DNA of 64,000 nucleotides from Stenopsyche tienmushanensis (GCA_008973525.1 WACJ01000044.1:372001-436000), one strand, 5' to 3'; shown: positions 35,850 through 48,748, counted from the stretch's first letter. Numbers and translations are program-made. Notes: generated from the letters alone by a model not told the origin.

Positions 35850-36090
35850 AAAATAAATAGGCCGAGTGGCCGGGCCCGGTCCGGCCCAAGTGAACGGTAG
35901 CAGGTTCGATGCCGGACCAATTTTTCAAAGCGACGTGTTTTGGCTTCTGTTTTATAATGACACCGGTTTTTTGTCCCATAAAGATGGTATTCAACTTGTG
36001 GTCCGTACGCCATTTTTGTTTATAACACCGCCACCGGTACAAATGGACAATACATTAACACTCATTAATTCATCACCGCGCCTACATCAT
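35850..36090 (+). mobile_element. tRNA-derived SINE candidate (Ser/Leu-tRNA-like head)
   Basis: Pol III promoter boxes are visible: A box GGCCGAGTGG at 35860-35869 and a perfect B box GGTTCGATGCC at 35903-35913, 43 bp apart. This spacing and the GGCCGAGTGG sequence are typical of tRNAs with a long variable arm (Ser, Leu). GGTCCGGC at 35878-35885 is a perfect inverted match of GCCGGACC at 35911-35918. The clover-leaf acceptor stem is not intact, so it is not a functional tRNA gene. The 3' limit is uncertain because no clear tail or target duplication was found. Confidence 0.55.
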
Positions 36091-37335
36091 CACTCTCGTT
36101 TATACGGAGGCAACCGATATCTCATCCGCATACGATTTATAGACCAATTTCAGTGATGGAGATGACGTCCGCCTCGTGAAAGTCCGATTAATATGCGGCA
36201 TTATCTGAAGACTGCCTCCGAGCTCTTATCGACGAGAAGGAAAATCATTTGCAACCGAAAAAGAAACATTATAGCCCATTATCCTAAGAGTCTTCTTATC
36301 GGCGGTGATTTGTGTCCATTTCCATAATGCTAATTGCTGAATGTCCGAAATAATGTCTTTATATCACCATTATTCATTTTTTAATTGATCCAAACTTAAA
36401 TTTCAAGCAAATCAGATTCGCATATTTAATTTCACCATGAAATTAAACATAGAGATGATTCAACTTCTTGTGGGCTAACTAGGCATCATGCTACATATAT
36501 TAAAATAATTTTTATTAAAAATAGTGATTTACATCGAGATGATTTATATATATGGCTGTTAAATAACGAGACTGCACTAATTTGAATCTAATCATATAAA
36601 ATAAAGAGGGGAAAAAATGGAATATTGATCTTAGATAAGCATATTTAAATGCTATGTATTGATCAATTTTTTAAGTGATATTGAATGTGAATTTATGATA
36701 ATTTAATATTGAATGTGAACCAATAATACTAACAAGTTCTGAAATAGAGTAAAATAAAGAGGCGACAATTATGGAACACATTGGACAATCATTTGCTTGC
36801 TTGAACTAACTCCATAGTTTGCAAAAATAAAAAAGGAAATGCTACTTCAAACAACTATAGTTGAAATAAGAAAAATGTGTAGTATGTGCATACGAAGCAG
36901 AGGTGGCGAATTTGAACCAATTTTGTTAATAAATTTAATAAAAAATCTTAAACATAAAAAGTATTTTCTTAACTGTGACCCTGACAAATTGGTAACTCTT
37001 CAAATTTAACGACTTGTTAAATTAATTGTATGACATGTAGCATATCGTTGGAAAGGGTATAATTTAGAAAACTTTTTAAAACTAAACGAAGTTCAAAATA
37101 GTTGTTAGTTTTTTTTTAGAGAATTTAAAAGTTGACATTTTTCATTCGTTCGCGTATTTTTTGTAACTTTGAAAGCTTAGAACTAATTTCCTTTAAATCA
37201 ATTGTATAAAATAATTATTTATTTACATTAAAAATACATTTCAAAATACAAAAACAATTAAATTGTGCTATTACGACCACAGATAAAACAGTTTCAGTTT
37301 TAGTTTCAAAATGTTGAAAAAAACCTATTTCGAAA
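36091..37335. other. Intergenic AT-rich DNA
   Basis: No gene or transposon was recognised. The duplicated phrase TTGAATGTGAA occurs at about 36682 and 36710. The rest is low-complexity AT-rich sequence. Confidence 0.45.
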
Positions 37336-37430
37336 ACTCTAACACTTAGGACATAGGGCCTGTGTATAAAACATAGCAAAATACCCCTTTAACCCCCAAA
37401 AAAATTTTGTCGGTCTATGTGCAAAACAAC
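37336..37430 (+). repeat. Dispersed repeat, copy 2 (inverse of the 13.05-kb copy)
   Basis: It contains CTAACACTTAGGACATAGGG, then AACATAGCAAAATACCCC. This is the reverse complement of the core at 13.05-13.11 kb with a few substitutions. No coding sequence. Element class unknown. Confidence 0.55.
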
Positions 37431-39440
37431 CTGTATGTGTTAATTTCTTTAAATAGCAATTCTGCTCTTAAATATCATTGTTTATGTCAGTACTGTTTTC
37501 ATGAGACGAATACGAATAAGAAGCTTTGATAGTCTCGTTATTTAATAGCCACACCTCTTATGACCCATAACTAGTTATTTTATTGAGTATTATGGTATTG
37601 TGTCTTCGGTAAAAATATTTCTTGCTACAAGAAAATTACATAATTAAATAAAAATAATAACAAAAAACTCTTCCATGATTAATTATCAATCTTAGAAGTT
37701 ATTAGGGTATTAAATGAAAATTTTATCTAAAATACTAAATAAGTCTCTTATGTATGTTGTTTACATTTTCTGTTGAACAAAAAGCGTTTTATGTTAATTT
37801 TAAATTTAAAGTATGAATGATGAAAAACGCGCAAAATTAATTACGAGCTAACACAACCCTACCCCTAAAAATATTGAATTTAAAACGTAGAAATATATTA
37901 TTTGAAGCATTTATATTGAATACCACGAGAAATGCTAAAATCTCAGCCTCGGTTGGCATCATTATTACTAAAGAAATCTTTCGGCATTGCATTACAAATT
38001 GGCATTACAACGCTTTTTGCTGCCGAAAACTGCAAAAAAAACCCGTCCGCGCATGGTCGTTTAAGTGTTAAAACCTCTTATTTTTTCGCATTTATAGACA
38101 AAAAGTGGCCCCATACGGAAAAAGCTTGTCCATTGCATACGAAATGAAGGATTGCGAAAAATTGAAAATGCATGTTCACCTCCATATCGGGCCTGTTTCA
38201 TTTGCAACGTTATTCGATGCATGTCATGCATCGTCAATAAAACATGCGTGCCACTGAAAAAACGCACCGTGTTTTATCTTTAATTTAACTTTAATTAACA
38301 TTAACAAATAATTAGTAAGAGATTCGCGATCTGACAGTAATAAGAAACTAACAGAATCGAACGAAATTTATGGAAGCCCGCGGTGAAATATTTTAATTGG
38401 TACTGTCTGAGGTTTTGTCGGGAAGAACAAGTTAATTCATACAAAAAATTGCGCATAAATATGCCTTATATTTCATCAAGAGCGTAAAAGCAAAAATGTG
38501 CTTTGAATTCCTACTCATGAGAACATTGTTGCTTTTTATGCGTATTTCTACTAGATTTTCTACTTGAGAATCGCTGAAATTGCCACCTAAGTCGAATCAC
38601 ATCTCCTTGAAATATTAACCTATTGACATTGCAGTCCCATTTTATTCTGAAGCAATATGTTTAAATGCTCAAACAGTGCCCCATATAGCACTCCCTGACT
38701 ATAGAATTTGACCATATGGTCCATGATATATTTAAGGAAAAATGTATTCTATAAAAGACGAAACATAAACTGCAAAACGAACTGAATACCGACGACCGAA
38801 TTGAGGCGGATACCTTTAAGGGCCGATTTTGTACCTATCACATAAAATAAATGTACCAATATCTTTGCTATGGTGAATGAAATCTTATATAAAATCAATC
38901 TAACGACTCTACGTGCGGTCCATAAAATTTCATGAAACAACCGTATATATGATTTATTTTTGATAATTTTGCAGACTGATTCTAGTTAATATGAATGATT
39001 GTAAATTATTGTTCAGTATCACATGTCGCAATTTTCCAGGAAAATACAAAGTTGTCTTACCTATATAAGGAAGAAACACAGATTACACTTCGCTGCTTTA
39101 GTGCAATTAGCAACAATTCACAATCAGCACATGATCGTTCAGTTTATGGATCTTCCCTGTGATATATCTATATATTTCCCATTTTCTAATAATCACAAAA
39201 AATCTACATTGTGTATCTTGATACAAGCTGATTGTTAAGTGTCTCAAGATTGTGATTAATTTTTGGTCACTATTTTATTCAATAAACACTTTTTAACTAA
39301 TGTTTTTGATATAGCCAATAGATATTTTTCTATTAAATTTAATATGGGATCTTTAATAACATGAATTGTGATCCTTGAAATCCGAAATTTTGATCCTTTT
39401 TTACGAAACAATATGATTTATTTATTTTTTACTTATTAAC
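37431..39440. other. Intergenic DNA with a near-perfect palindrome
   Basis: No gene was recognised. At 38215-38233 CGATGCATG and CATGCATCG flank a single T. The surrounding block, 37980-38280, is moderately GC-richer with short frames of no known family. Confidence 0.45.
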
Positions 39441-39715
39441 CTGTATGTTAGTATGATCGCCTATTTGCGAGCGAATTCCAGTGATTCAGACAGAGCACTC
39501 TTATACGTTAAGCCTGGAGATGGACAGAGACGGAGAGATTATCTTGCGTACACCGTACGATTGTATAGATCGTTAACCCAAATTTATCGACTAATAATGA
39601 TGTGTGAATGATATAATGGATCGATTTCAAGAGTATTGTTTATGTTTGCTTGAATAAATTACCGAATATTGTATGCTATTGACGGTCCTGATAAATAAGT
39701 GGATTTTAGTACACC
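39441..39715 (+). repeat. LTR-like dispersed repeat, copy D
   Basis: It shares TGATCGCCTATTTGCGAGCG, AATTCCAGTGATTCAG, CGTACGATTGTATAGATCGT, TAACCCAAATTTATCGACTA and GACGGTCCTGATAAATAAGT with the other copies. It retains the left part lost from copy C and a right part lost from copy A. Comparison of A and D suggests the left end lies near CTGTATG. Confidence 0.78.
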
Positions 39716-42449
39716 AAAGCCCAATATACTATTATTGTAAGCTTACTTGTAATGATATTTACCAAACAGCTATTCAACCGCTTTTCACCAACTATTTGCG
39801 GCAGTGAGTAGCAAATATGTAATAATTAGATGTTTAAAAGTGCATTCATATCGTGATCAAATCAATAATAAAATGACAGACCTTAGTAATTTCAACACAA
39901 TAATCCGAACCATTGAAGTTTTAACTATTTCTGGCTTTATTTCATCATAATAGCCTTCACATTCATTTGATTTAAGCATCATAAAGGAGATTAGAATATC
40001 AACAATCAAGTCTTAATTGAAAATAGGCACGCATTTTCAAGATGGTAATACATAGCCTGGAGAATCCTGTATTTCTTATACTAACTAGAAGATCATATAC
40101 GTTTCAAATGATAATGAAAAAAAATTGAAATAGCAGTGCAAATTTAATATGATTAATATTTCTATAGGCTGACACCACATCTGGTTATTATGGGTATCGT
40201 CGTTTTATACATCGAAAAACTGATAGTTATGAAATACTGTTATAATATTCATCAAATAAAATTAATTATTTTTACATCTTATCTTCTGGAGTGGCAGCAA
40301 ACTATTATCACATGCCATCGACAATCAATTTAGCATACCAAATATTCAGGGTTAATTTATCTGATCCATAATCTGGTAATCATCTGGTAGCCTCGGAAGC
40401 AAGCTGCTCACCGTTTTAACCACCCACTATTATTATTTTGTTAATTATTATTTTTTACAAGCGGGCTGAACGATCCTCCGACCGTAATGGATGATCTCGC
40501 TGCTCTACAATTTATTTTGACGTTGATGAATAGCGATCAAAACGAGATGTCGTCAAAAATTCTCCCAGGCTCCAACTATGAATGCTAATTAAATCAACAG
40601 CCGGCCAAAATTTTCAATCAATCAATCAGCTCGAGCAAATCGTAAGACTTTCAAGAACCGAAAAAAAGACAAGTAGCCGAGGCGATAACGAAATATCGGC
40701 ATTCTCCTCGCACAAACTCGTTTCAATACGTTTCGGTGGGCAAATTATTTTTTTATTGATTTCTGATGTTAAACATCCATCCGGCATCTATTAGCATCGG
40801 GCCATTGCTACGCACAAGCAGGACTTTCTCACCAAAAATATGTAAACATATTCATTCTCATCGATGCTTTTTATAGCTAATGTGGCGATCTAGTAATAAA
40901 TATGCTGTCATCAGCACATCCCGTGGATTCTACAATTTTTTGATGCTATAAACGAGGGGCAAGATTGATTTTTAATCGATTTTGATCAATCAGTTATCAA
41001 CACAATTTATCTTAATTAAAATTTGCTAAAAGCCACGGCGGATAAAATACGCATGATTAAGCCTTAATGATTGTTTTATTTCTATATTTCAATATGAAAA
41101 AATTGCTAGATTCTGATATGCACAAAAAATATAGATCCGGGACTCAAACCAGATCCAAGCGAACAATTTTAAGATCAAATGCGTTAATTTATAACAAATA
41201 TATTGCTAAATATGCATTCGGATCGATCAGTTTAAGCGGGCGATGGCAGGTGTAAGAACGAGCTTAAATTAAAAAATATTTTTGAATTACCTCTATTGAA
41301 AAAATACACATTACTAAAAATTATTCAAACATTATTACAAATAATTTATAAAAATAACAGTTAAATATATTTAATAATATAATTTCATCTATTATTTGAT
41401 TGACTTATTCAATTTTACTAATGAGTTCACAGTATAACCCAATAAATACTGCTAAAGATTGTTGATTCTTATGGTTAGCGATATTTTTCATCGTAAGTTT
41501 AACTACACATTGCTAAAAATTAACAATCTTGTCTTCTTTCCATTTCATAACATTTTTGAAAAATCATCCCCTAATTTGGAAAAATGATCATTTCACCGCG
41601 CGTACGCTCGAGTATCAATAACGCGTAAACGTAGAATTATTTCTTAGAAAGCATCTGCTAATGGTGTCCGTTGACAATAGGGTGACCACTATTTATCAAA
41701 ATATTAGCACAGTGGAAATATCAGGAGATGGGATGACAATGAGGCGCAGTGACGGGGTTAAAAATTGATTTATCACCCAAGGGTGAACAAAGAGCGACGG
41801 CCCGCCAGAAAAGACTTCATAAATAACAACTCAATAACAAAGTGCTTGTTAATGCCGACTACCTTTGAAATAAACGCTCCTTAATGACAGGGGGGAGGCA
41901 TTTAGAATTAATCGAATCAAAATTAATTCTACAAACATACAAAAACGAGCTAATTATGGCAATGACTCCTACTAGAAAATTACATCCCGAGATGCCAACA
42001 AAACTGCGGATTGCGTGTATTTAATTGCTTTGATGTATTTCCGTTTCCGGATTTTACAATATAATTAATAATGATATTTTTACCGCCGGCTGCATTACTA
42101 AATGCATCATGATTTTTTGTTGCAAGATGAACTCCCACATAATTCTGAAATGGCAATAAATTTATATACGATAATGGAAGGTTGAAGCAAAAAAAATCAA
42201 AGAAAACCACCCATTTACCCATTTTAAAAACGCATTTTTCTAACAATCATATTCGCATGATATAAGAACGAGCCATCCAAAAAAATCTTTTATATCGATC
42301 GTAAAAGTGTATTGAATAGAGGACAGAATGGTACAAAACGGTCTTCATCGTGAATATGTATCTTAATATACGACTCAATTATTAAGCTATATCATCGATG
42401 CTAAACCTTTTGAGATACAAAATAAAATATTAATTTGCAAAAAAATGCT
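39716..42449. other. Intergenic DNA
   Basis: No gene was recognised. GC-richer blocks lie at 40380-40800 (with CAATCAATCAATCAGCTCGA) and 41590-41900. No transposon hallmark or RNA gene was seen. Confidence 0.4.
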
Positions 42450-43657
42450 TAAAAACTGCAAAACTCTTCAAATCGATAAGGATGATGCTTATTTCTTAAT
42501 TACCAAAACAAACGCTTGGTCTCATATCTTAATAATTTTAGTTCTCAAAACAACAGGACAATGAAGTTTAAGAAAGCTTGACGCGAGAGAGATATCACAA
42601 AGCGTGTAAGAGATTGTGAAAGTGATTGTGAAAAAAGGATCCGGGGTGATAAGGGACTGAAAACGCATCAGGAAATCACAAAATGAAACTTTTGGTGATT
42701 AATAAAGCAAACAAATCTCGGTTTTTTAAGGGAACTCCAATGAAATATCTTCCTATCGATTATTATAGCCAAAAAAGGCACGAAGGGATCGAGAGATTTT
42801 TGAAGATTGTTTCAAAAATACATGGGTTTCAGAGGTGCAAGATTTAAAAAAATAAGGGATTGCCATAGAAAGCAGTATTATTATGCACATTCTCATCCAA
42901 ACGAATGCATATTGAAAACAAGCGATGGACTTACGGTTGCAAAATTTTAGCCCCCTAATGTGACATATTTAATTCAGCCCATAGACTAAGGCGTTATGGC
43001 ATCAATAAAACGTCTTTATCGTCACAATCTTCTTAAAAATCTTGCTGAGGAAAATGAAAATTTGATCATTTTCTGGAAAAAAATACGATATTGGATATTA
43101 TACACAGAACAACATAATCTAGGTCAAAAGTAAAACCAGAAATGCTTGTTCGATCATGGAGAAAGATTCTTGGAGACAGATTAATGCATTCTGAAAAGAA
43201 TGAAACGATATAACTGAAATATGTGGGTTATTAGAAAATTTTAAATGTTTTGAAAACGTGGATAGGGAAAACATCGAGGAGTGGCTCGATCATGATTTAA
43301 ATGATCCAGGTTTTGAATGCATGGATGATGCAGATATCCTTTCATTTGTTTCTCAAGAGAAAGAAAATGAGAGTGACATTACAAGTGAAGAAGATACCAT
43401 TGATTACATTAATCATAAAATGGCGTTGAAATATTGCTAGATTACAATGAACAAAGAGGATTTGAATGTAATGATGTAATAACTATTGTAACTATCAAAA
43501 AATTCGAAGTGATAATAAAAATTTGTTTAAAATATCTCTGCAAATATGATATTATATTCGAAATCAAGTAGAAATTTGATGATTTGGATTACCCGTGTTT
43601 TCCAGTTGTCTGTGCCCGTCCTCCCCAGCATTAGTCCGGATAATCGAGAGTCTACTA
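42450..43657 (+). mobile_element. Tigger-like (pogo) element 2 with transposase pseudogene
   Basis: Plus-strand debris, in changing frames, follows Tigger transposase order. NVTYLIQPID is at about 42959 and is followed by GVMASIKRLYRHNLLKNLAE and ENENLIIFWKK. A KPEMLVRSWRKILGD block comes next, then EEWLDHDLNDPGFECMDDAD and the acidic tail ending SDITSEED at 43258-43440. The IQPxDxGV and RSWRK motifs are hallmarks of Tigger/Jerky DDE transposases. Stops and frameshifts show it is dead. The right end, GGATAATCGAGAGTCTACT ending near 43657, is a well preserved terminus facing TA. The left terminus is missing; homology to element 1 starts around 42450 (AACTCTTCAAATCGATAAGG). Confidence 0.87.
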
Positions 43658-45696
43658 TATAATGTTGTTATTCTGCTTTAAGAAATATGACAACGTAATT
43701 CAAAGAGGGTTTCATATCCATTAGTTTAACCCACATTCAAAGCAAAATCGCTCTCGCATCATTTGCTCACCAAACTCCAAAAGCCTCATCCAAAATTTCT
43801 ACATCCATTCAGGCAGCCAACAATGGACGCCATTCTTACGTGGGTCTCTACAAAAAGTGAAAAAGGTGACGTCTTCTAAATACGGGTAAATATTAAGAGA
43901 CCATCAGTCATTAATTATCGGTTTGGAGATGGCTCAATGGATGGGAGCTCCGGTGGATCTTCAGATCTGGCGATAAAATATTTTTATGATGTGTCCTGCG
44001 ATTTGTTACGAGTCAATTTATTATTTACATGTGACAGGGTTGCTTCTGAAGGGTCGGGCGACCAGATGTCTTCTCGGAGCGAGCATCGCTGTTCGTGATG
44101 ATAGTCAATTCCAAATGACTTCTCAATGTATTTTGAATTAAATTTGTATTGTGATTTACAAAGTGGTTGCCGCTTTTGGATATCAATCCATATTTATACA
44201 AACAGATGGCCATTTCAGCATCCTAATCGATAAAATGTAGAAATTTAATACAGAAACGTTTTGGGCTTGGATCGGCAATAAAATATTCTATTCATAAAAT
44301 CTGATATTTTTATTACAAATAGTATTTCTAAGTGTCTTATTAATTGTCCTGTGGATAATTTGCTTTATTTTATAGAAAACGAGATGAAATTTGAGTCCCT
44401 AAAAAAGATCCATTAGCATAATATTCAAGGTTTAAGTACTTATTGCCACTAATGATTCTTTAATATATCTCGTCCAAAATAGCATATATTCATGATATTG
44501 GGAAATTCATTCAGAGAATTTCCATAAGATAAAGCGCATTAATCAATTCTAAGAGATGGAATGCAAATATTGCACTTAATTTAAACGATGAAGCTTGGAT
44601 ATGATCCAAAATATAAATATCTAAGATCATTGACCAACAAAGAATAATATGAAAACATCGATTAAACCTTCTGAAAATAGCTTGAAGATATTAGTCGATG
44701 AATGAAAGCGTTTATCTTATGATGATATTATCATATTGAGCTATAATGGTTATTGATTTTCAAAATTTGTTAGATGATTTATTGCTATAATTTACAAAGG
44801 AACTGAATATCTTTTATGATCATTGTGAATTAAAATTTTATAAGTTCGCACGCATTCCACGAATGATGACCAATCGGCATGAATTTTTCATCGCGAAGGT
44901 CCAGCAAGGCATTCTGGCAAGTCTATTGATTTGTTAACAAGGTGTCCATGAATGAGCTCTCTCGCATGGACTCAGATAAATGAAAGTTAATAAATTATAG
45001 GCTGTGTTGCGATTTTAGTATAATATAGAGGCTTCCATTGTGCCCGAGATGAATGGCGTGCGTGAAAACAGAATGAGCACATGGAACCAGTGTATAAATC
45101 TTTTTTTAAATCAATGAATAGACACTTTCAGACTGAATGGCTCCTTTGCTCTTTTTTCGTCTTGTGAGCGTCCATTAAAATTTGTTTTGTGTGGACATAA
45201 CTCTGGTCGGCATAATGGCTGAGATATTTTATGTGTCAACTCATAACATAATATTTCTTCGATATTGAATGAAGCTTAGGGTATATTATTCAGTGGGTTG
45301 CTGGCAAGTGGAATCTTTGTATGTAACAACTATTTTAGACGAACAAGTCAAGAGTTACCAATAATGTAGATTTAATTCCAAAACATTGAAATGTACACCG
45401 ACACTTTGGAAAATGCATCGTCAGCCTTAAACGTAAATATAGATTATGACAATTGATTACAAAAGCTTTATGAAATATCATATAGTATTCTGCGAAATGT
45501 AAATTGTAATATTTTGTTACATTTTCACAACGTTCATTCATACACATTCAAAAAAATATATTGTAAAACAGGTAAACCTCAGAAGCATTAGATGAAAAGG
45601 TTGCCATTGATATTTTACACCAATTGTCCACAAGATGTCATCAATAAACAACATCTCCATTCAATACTATTACTGACCAATACCTTTAAATAAATA
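43658..45696. other. Intergenic DNA
   Basis: No gene was recognised. GC-richer blocks at 43870-44220 and 44850-45250 are compositionally distinct but carry no reading frame of known family. Confidence 0.4.
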
Positions 45697-45720
45697 ACAC
45701 ATCACTCAATAAGTTCATAG
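45697..45720 (+). mobile_element. Lone mariner terminal repeat
   Basis: ACACATCACTCAATAAGTTC followed by ATAG, preceded by TA, matches the left ends at 11.29 and 26.18 kb. After it comes a T run and unrelated AT-rich sequence. No transposase debris or second end was found, so only a truncated end remains. Confidence 0.65.
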
Positions 45721-47388
45721 TTTTTTTTTAATAAATTGCAAAAAAATGACCTCAGACGAAGAATTTAAATATTATTGGCCATCAATGTGTTATATGTCAG
45801 AATTATAGTTAACATTTGATTATACCCTACTGAAACTGTTTAAAATCAAATCATTCATCAATTTTCACAAACATGCTCATTTTCATCCTTACTGCATGTA
45901 TAATAAATTTGAAAATGATTGCTAAGTATTTGAGTACCGCATGAACTAACCCCAGATAACAAAGAACAGCGCTTGAAAATGAAGATATTCGCTAATTGTA
46001 ACACCAGTTCCAACTCCTAATCCAAGATTCATGATTAAAATAATGTTATTCTACAACTGGTAAGATAGTTGCAACAACAATACACTCAAACGTCCTTTAA
46101 ATGTTATTGTTTAATTTCCTTATTGTTTTCCTGTTTTTTTATTTGTGCGATTTTGGATATATTTTATATAGCTATTTCAATGTTATGCGGTTTTTAAAAT
46201 CCATAGAACGCATCTTCACTTTTTCTATGTAAGTCATAGCATATACCGCACAAAAAAGGTTTATTAAAAGTTCCATTTAAAATATAATCTCTTCAATACA
46301 ATAATATAGAGATAGTTATAAATAATCAAAGCAAATATATTTTGGATCTGCTCTAAAAATTTATATCCTTGGATACAATAAATAAATCTTTTCGTCATCG
46401 ATCGTCTTAAAATGTGATTAAGAAACTAAAAGGAGGATGTAGCTCATATCATACTATTGGACCATTGATAATCTGATTTATATATTGAAACTGTTTTATA
46501 TGTAAGTCTCCATTTATATTCCAGCAGAAGAGTAGAGTCAACTTAGCTCTGTCTATTCGGTAACATTATCTTCACGAGTATATTCCATAGCTTCTACATC
46601 CCTATAGTTTTAACATAAAATATTAAACACTATAAAATCTTAAAAACATTATAGGATAATTTATTGAGCTATAAGACGTATGGAATCATTGGATGATTGG
46701 ATGATAGTGAAAAATCCTGGAAAATATGTCAAACAACAGCATCAATATTTTGCTTTGATAAAGTGAAACTAGTAGAGGCGCGGTAGTGAAAATTCGCTTG
46801 AGCGTCGCGAAAACGTGTAACGTTAACAGGTTATTAGTCGGAAAGAGAAGGACAATCATTTGTAGTGCATTCGTGTCCAACGCATACATCATATAAACGC
46901 ATCCGCCGCGCATACACAGCATAAATCAACCACTAAACCAGTAGCAAACCTATTTTATTATATATTACACAAACACAACTCTTTTCCAAAAGCTCAATTG
47001 GAACTTTTATTTATTAAAATAACAATTGATGTAAACGTGTAAAATTTTATAAGTATTTCTCATATTTGACTAGCTGATTTCGGCTACTTGATATGTTACA
47101 GCCTAATACATTATGTTCACCTGATTTATATTTGGTGAAAGTTCGCAGCCCCGTCTCACATATTGAGAAGCGACGCAGCGTATTTGTAGGTAATAAATAA
47201 TTATAATAATGACCTGTTGAACAAGGGCAGAACAAATGAGGCGAAGTTTGGCGCTCGCTGGCGCACAATACAATAGCCATTTCCAATATTGTGCTTTCTG
47301 TGGATGGATATATTATTATTCGTGATATAAACCGGCGTTGGAACCAATAGGGTTACTACACACCTTATCAGAAAATGAGTCATTTGAA
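45721..47388. other. Intergenic DNA with possible element fragments
   Basis: Mostly AT-rich. Blocks at 46770-46925 (with TAGAGGCGCGGTAGTGAAAA) and 47090-47380 are GC-richer and look unlike their surroundings. They may be transposon fragments, but no terminal repeat or coding motif supports a class. Confidence 0.35.
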
Positions 47389-47704
47389 ATGACAGAGTGA
47401 GGCCGGAGAGGCGGCGGTGCGGACGACGTTAGCGCCACCCGGCGACGCTCTCGGCGTCAGCCCTAAGGGCGCCCTTGCGCCCCGGCGGTTCGCGCTTTTT
47501 TCCGTGGCGGCGCTGCGGTCGCTTTCTGCCTTTCGCTTCCCAGCGCCCCTTTCCAAACGGGAAATTGGAATAAGAAAATTTGGGGTGTAAAATGAAAGAT
47601 AGCCGACTGGTAATTTCCGGCCATAACGCCACCTCGCTCTGTCACATCGGTTCCGATGGGGGAGGGAAGCTTGCTTCACTGCTCCCGTCCCTCTCTGTCA
47701 CATA
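47389..47704. mobile_element. GC-rich DNA element with TGACAGAG inverted termini
   Basis: ATGACAGAGTGAGG at 47389-47402 is an inverted match to CCTCGCTCTGTCACAT at 47631-47646. A second outward copy, CCCTCTCTGTCACAT, lies at 47690-47704. Between them is a strongly GC-rich, non-coding core (47400-47540). CATCGGTTCCGATG at 47645-47658 is a perfect small palindrome. This looks like a MITE of about 257 bp, or one nested beside a second end. No superfamily could be assigned and the target duplication is unclear. Three overlapping minus-strand frames in the core look like chance products of GC richness. Confidence 0.5.
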
Positions 47705-48239
47705 CGACTGACGATATTTAATAGAGGTCTCTAGCGTAACACAAGACTGATAAAGAGTGTATACTTTAATACACTCAACCCAATCGACTTTTCCATTACC
47801 TAATCCTCCTATTAAATTCAACTGATACATTCATTTCATCAATACAAGCCTAATTGAGTTGTCATTTGTACTTCCGTGGGAACGCTAACATATATATATT
47901 TTCATTAAATACTGGATGAGATTGCAGCATAGGGAGAATTACATTCACTATTCACGTACAGCGAGCTCGCTGCTGGAGTCTTTTCTCAGCGTGAAATAAA
48001 GATCATAGTCAAGAATATCATAATTTCCTCTCCTTGAGCTCTTCCACGGCCCGATTGAAAACAGACCCGCGAATGCCATCAACTTAAAGCAGAACTCAGT
48101 TTGGGAGCTCAAGATCCGGAGGCCTTACGAAACAAAATACAGAGTATCGCCACAGTAAAGCTAAGAAGAACAAGACTTTTAAAATGTATCTTTATTTTAT
48201 TAACACTATCCATAACCGTATTTTATTTTCTTATATATA
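47705..48239. other. Intergenic DNA
   Basis: No gene or repeat was recognised between the GC-rich element and the 121-bp duplication. Confidence 0.45.
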
Positions 48240-48481
48240 AAAAATATTTTTTCTTTGTTCGTATATAATGCGCTGCCATGCCGTTCATCAGAACGCAATA
48301 AAACTTCGTCCACTTATTGTTGAAGATTGCGCGAGTAACATAAGCATAGTCCAATATATAAAAATCAATGTTTGTTTGTCCGTATTTAATACGATTTCAT
48401 ACCGTTCATCCGATTGCAATAAAACATTGTCAAATTACTGTTTACACTTGCGAGAATAACATAAGTATAGTATAAATATTG
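48240..48481. repeat. Two-copy tandem duplication with 121-bp period
   Basis: CCGTTCATC at 48281 and 48402, AATAAAAC at 48297 and 48418, and ATAAG(C/T)ATAG at 48340 and 48461 are all 121 bp apart. The two units have diverged noticeably, so the duplication is not recent. They start with TTTGTTYGTAT-like sequence of a kind common in insect DNA transposon ends. The unit is non-coding; the 63-codon frame across it has no known family. Confidence 0.8.
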
Positions 48482-48736
48482 TATGGATGCACCATGTTGG
48501 CGCATATTGATTTGGTGAAATGAAGTTTGAGCTGTGTAGACGGGAAGAAAAAGAATGCGCGCGCAATACGCTGTTTAAGTCGGTCTTCGAGACGAGAGCG
48601 AATGTGTATATGCTTTTGGATCCCAGCTCTTCGGCTCGCGCTACACATGACCTAAAGCAATAAACCACGTACTGCTTTTCTTTTCAAATAATTATTAAAC
48701 GCTTATGGCATTGCAACACATGTCGGATATTCGCTA
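48482..48736. other. Non-coding DNA left of the R1-clade insertion
   Basis: A GC-richer block at 48550-48650 (CGAGACGAGAGCGAATGTGT) precedes the insertion site. It may belong to the same unknown element as the 121-bp duplication. No gene was recognised. Confidence 0.4.
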
Positions 48737-48748
48737 GCATGTTATAAA

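Noticed and set aside
35850..35925. Functional tRNA gene
   Set aside because: A and B boxes are good but no intact acceptor stem or anticodon arm can be drawn, and extra sequence continues past the 3' side.
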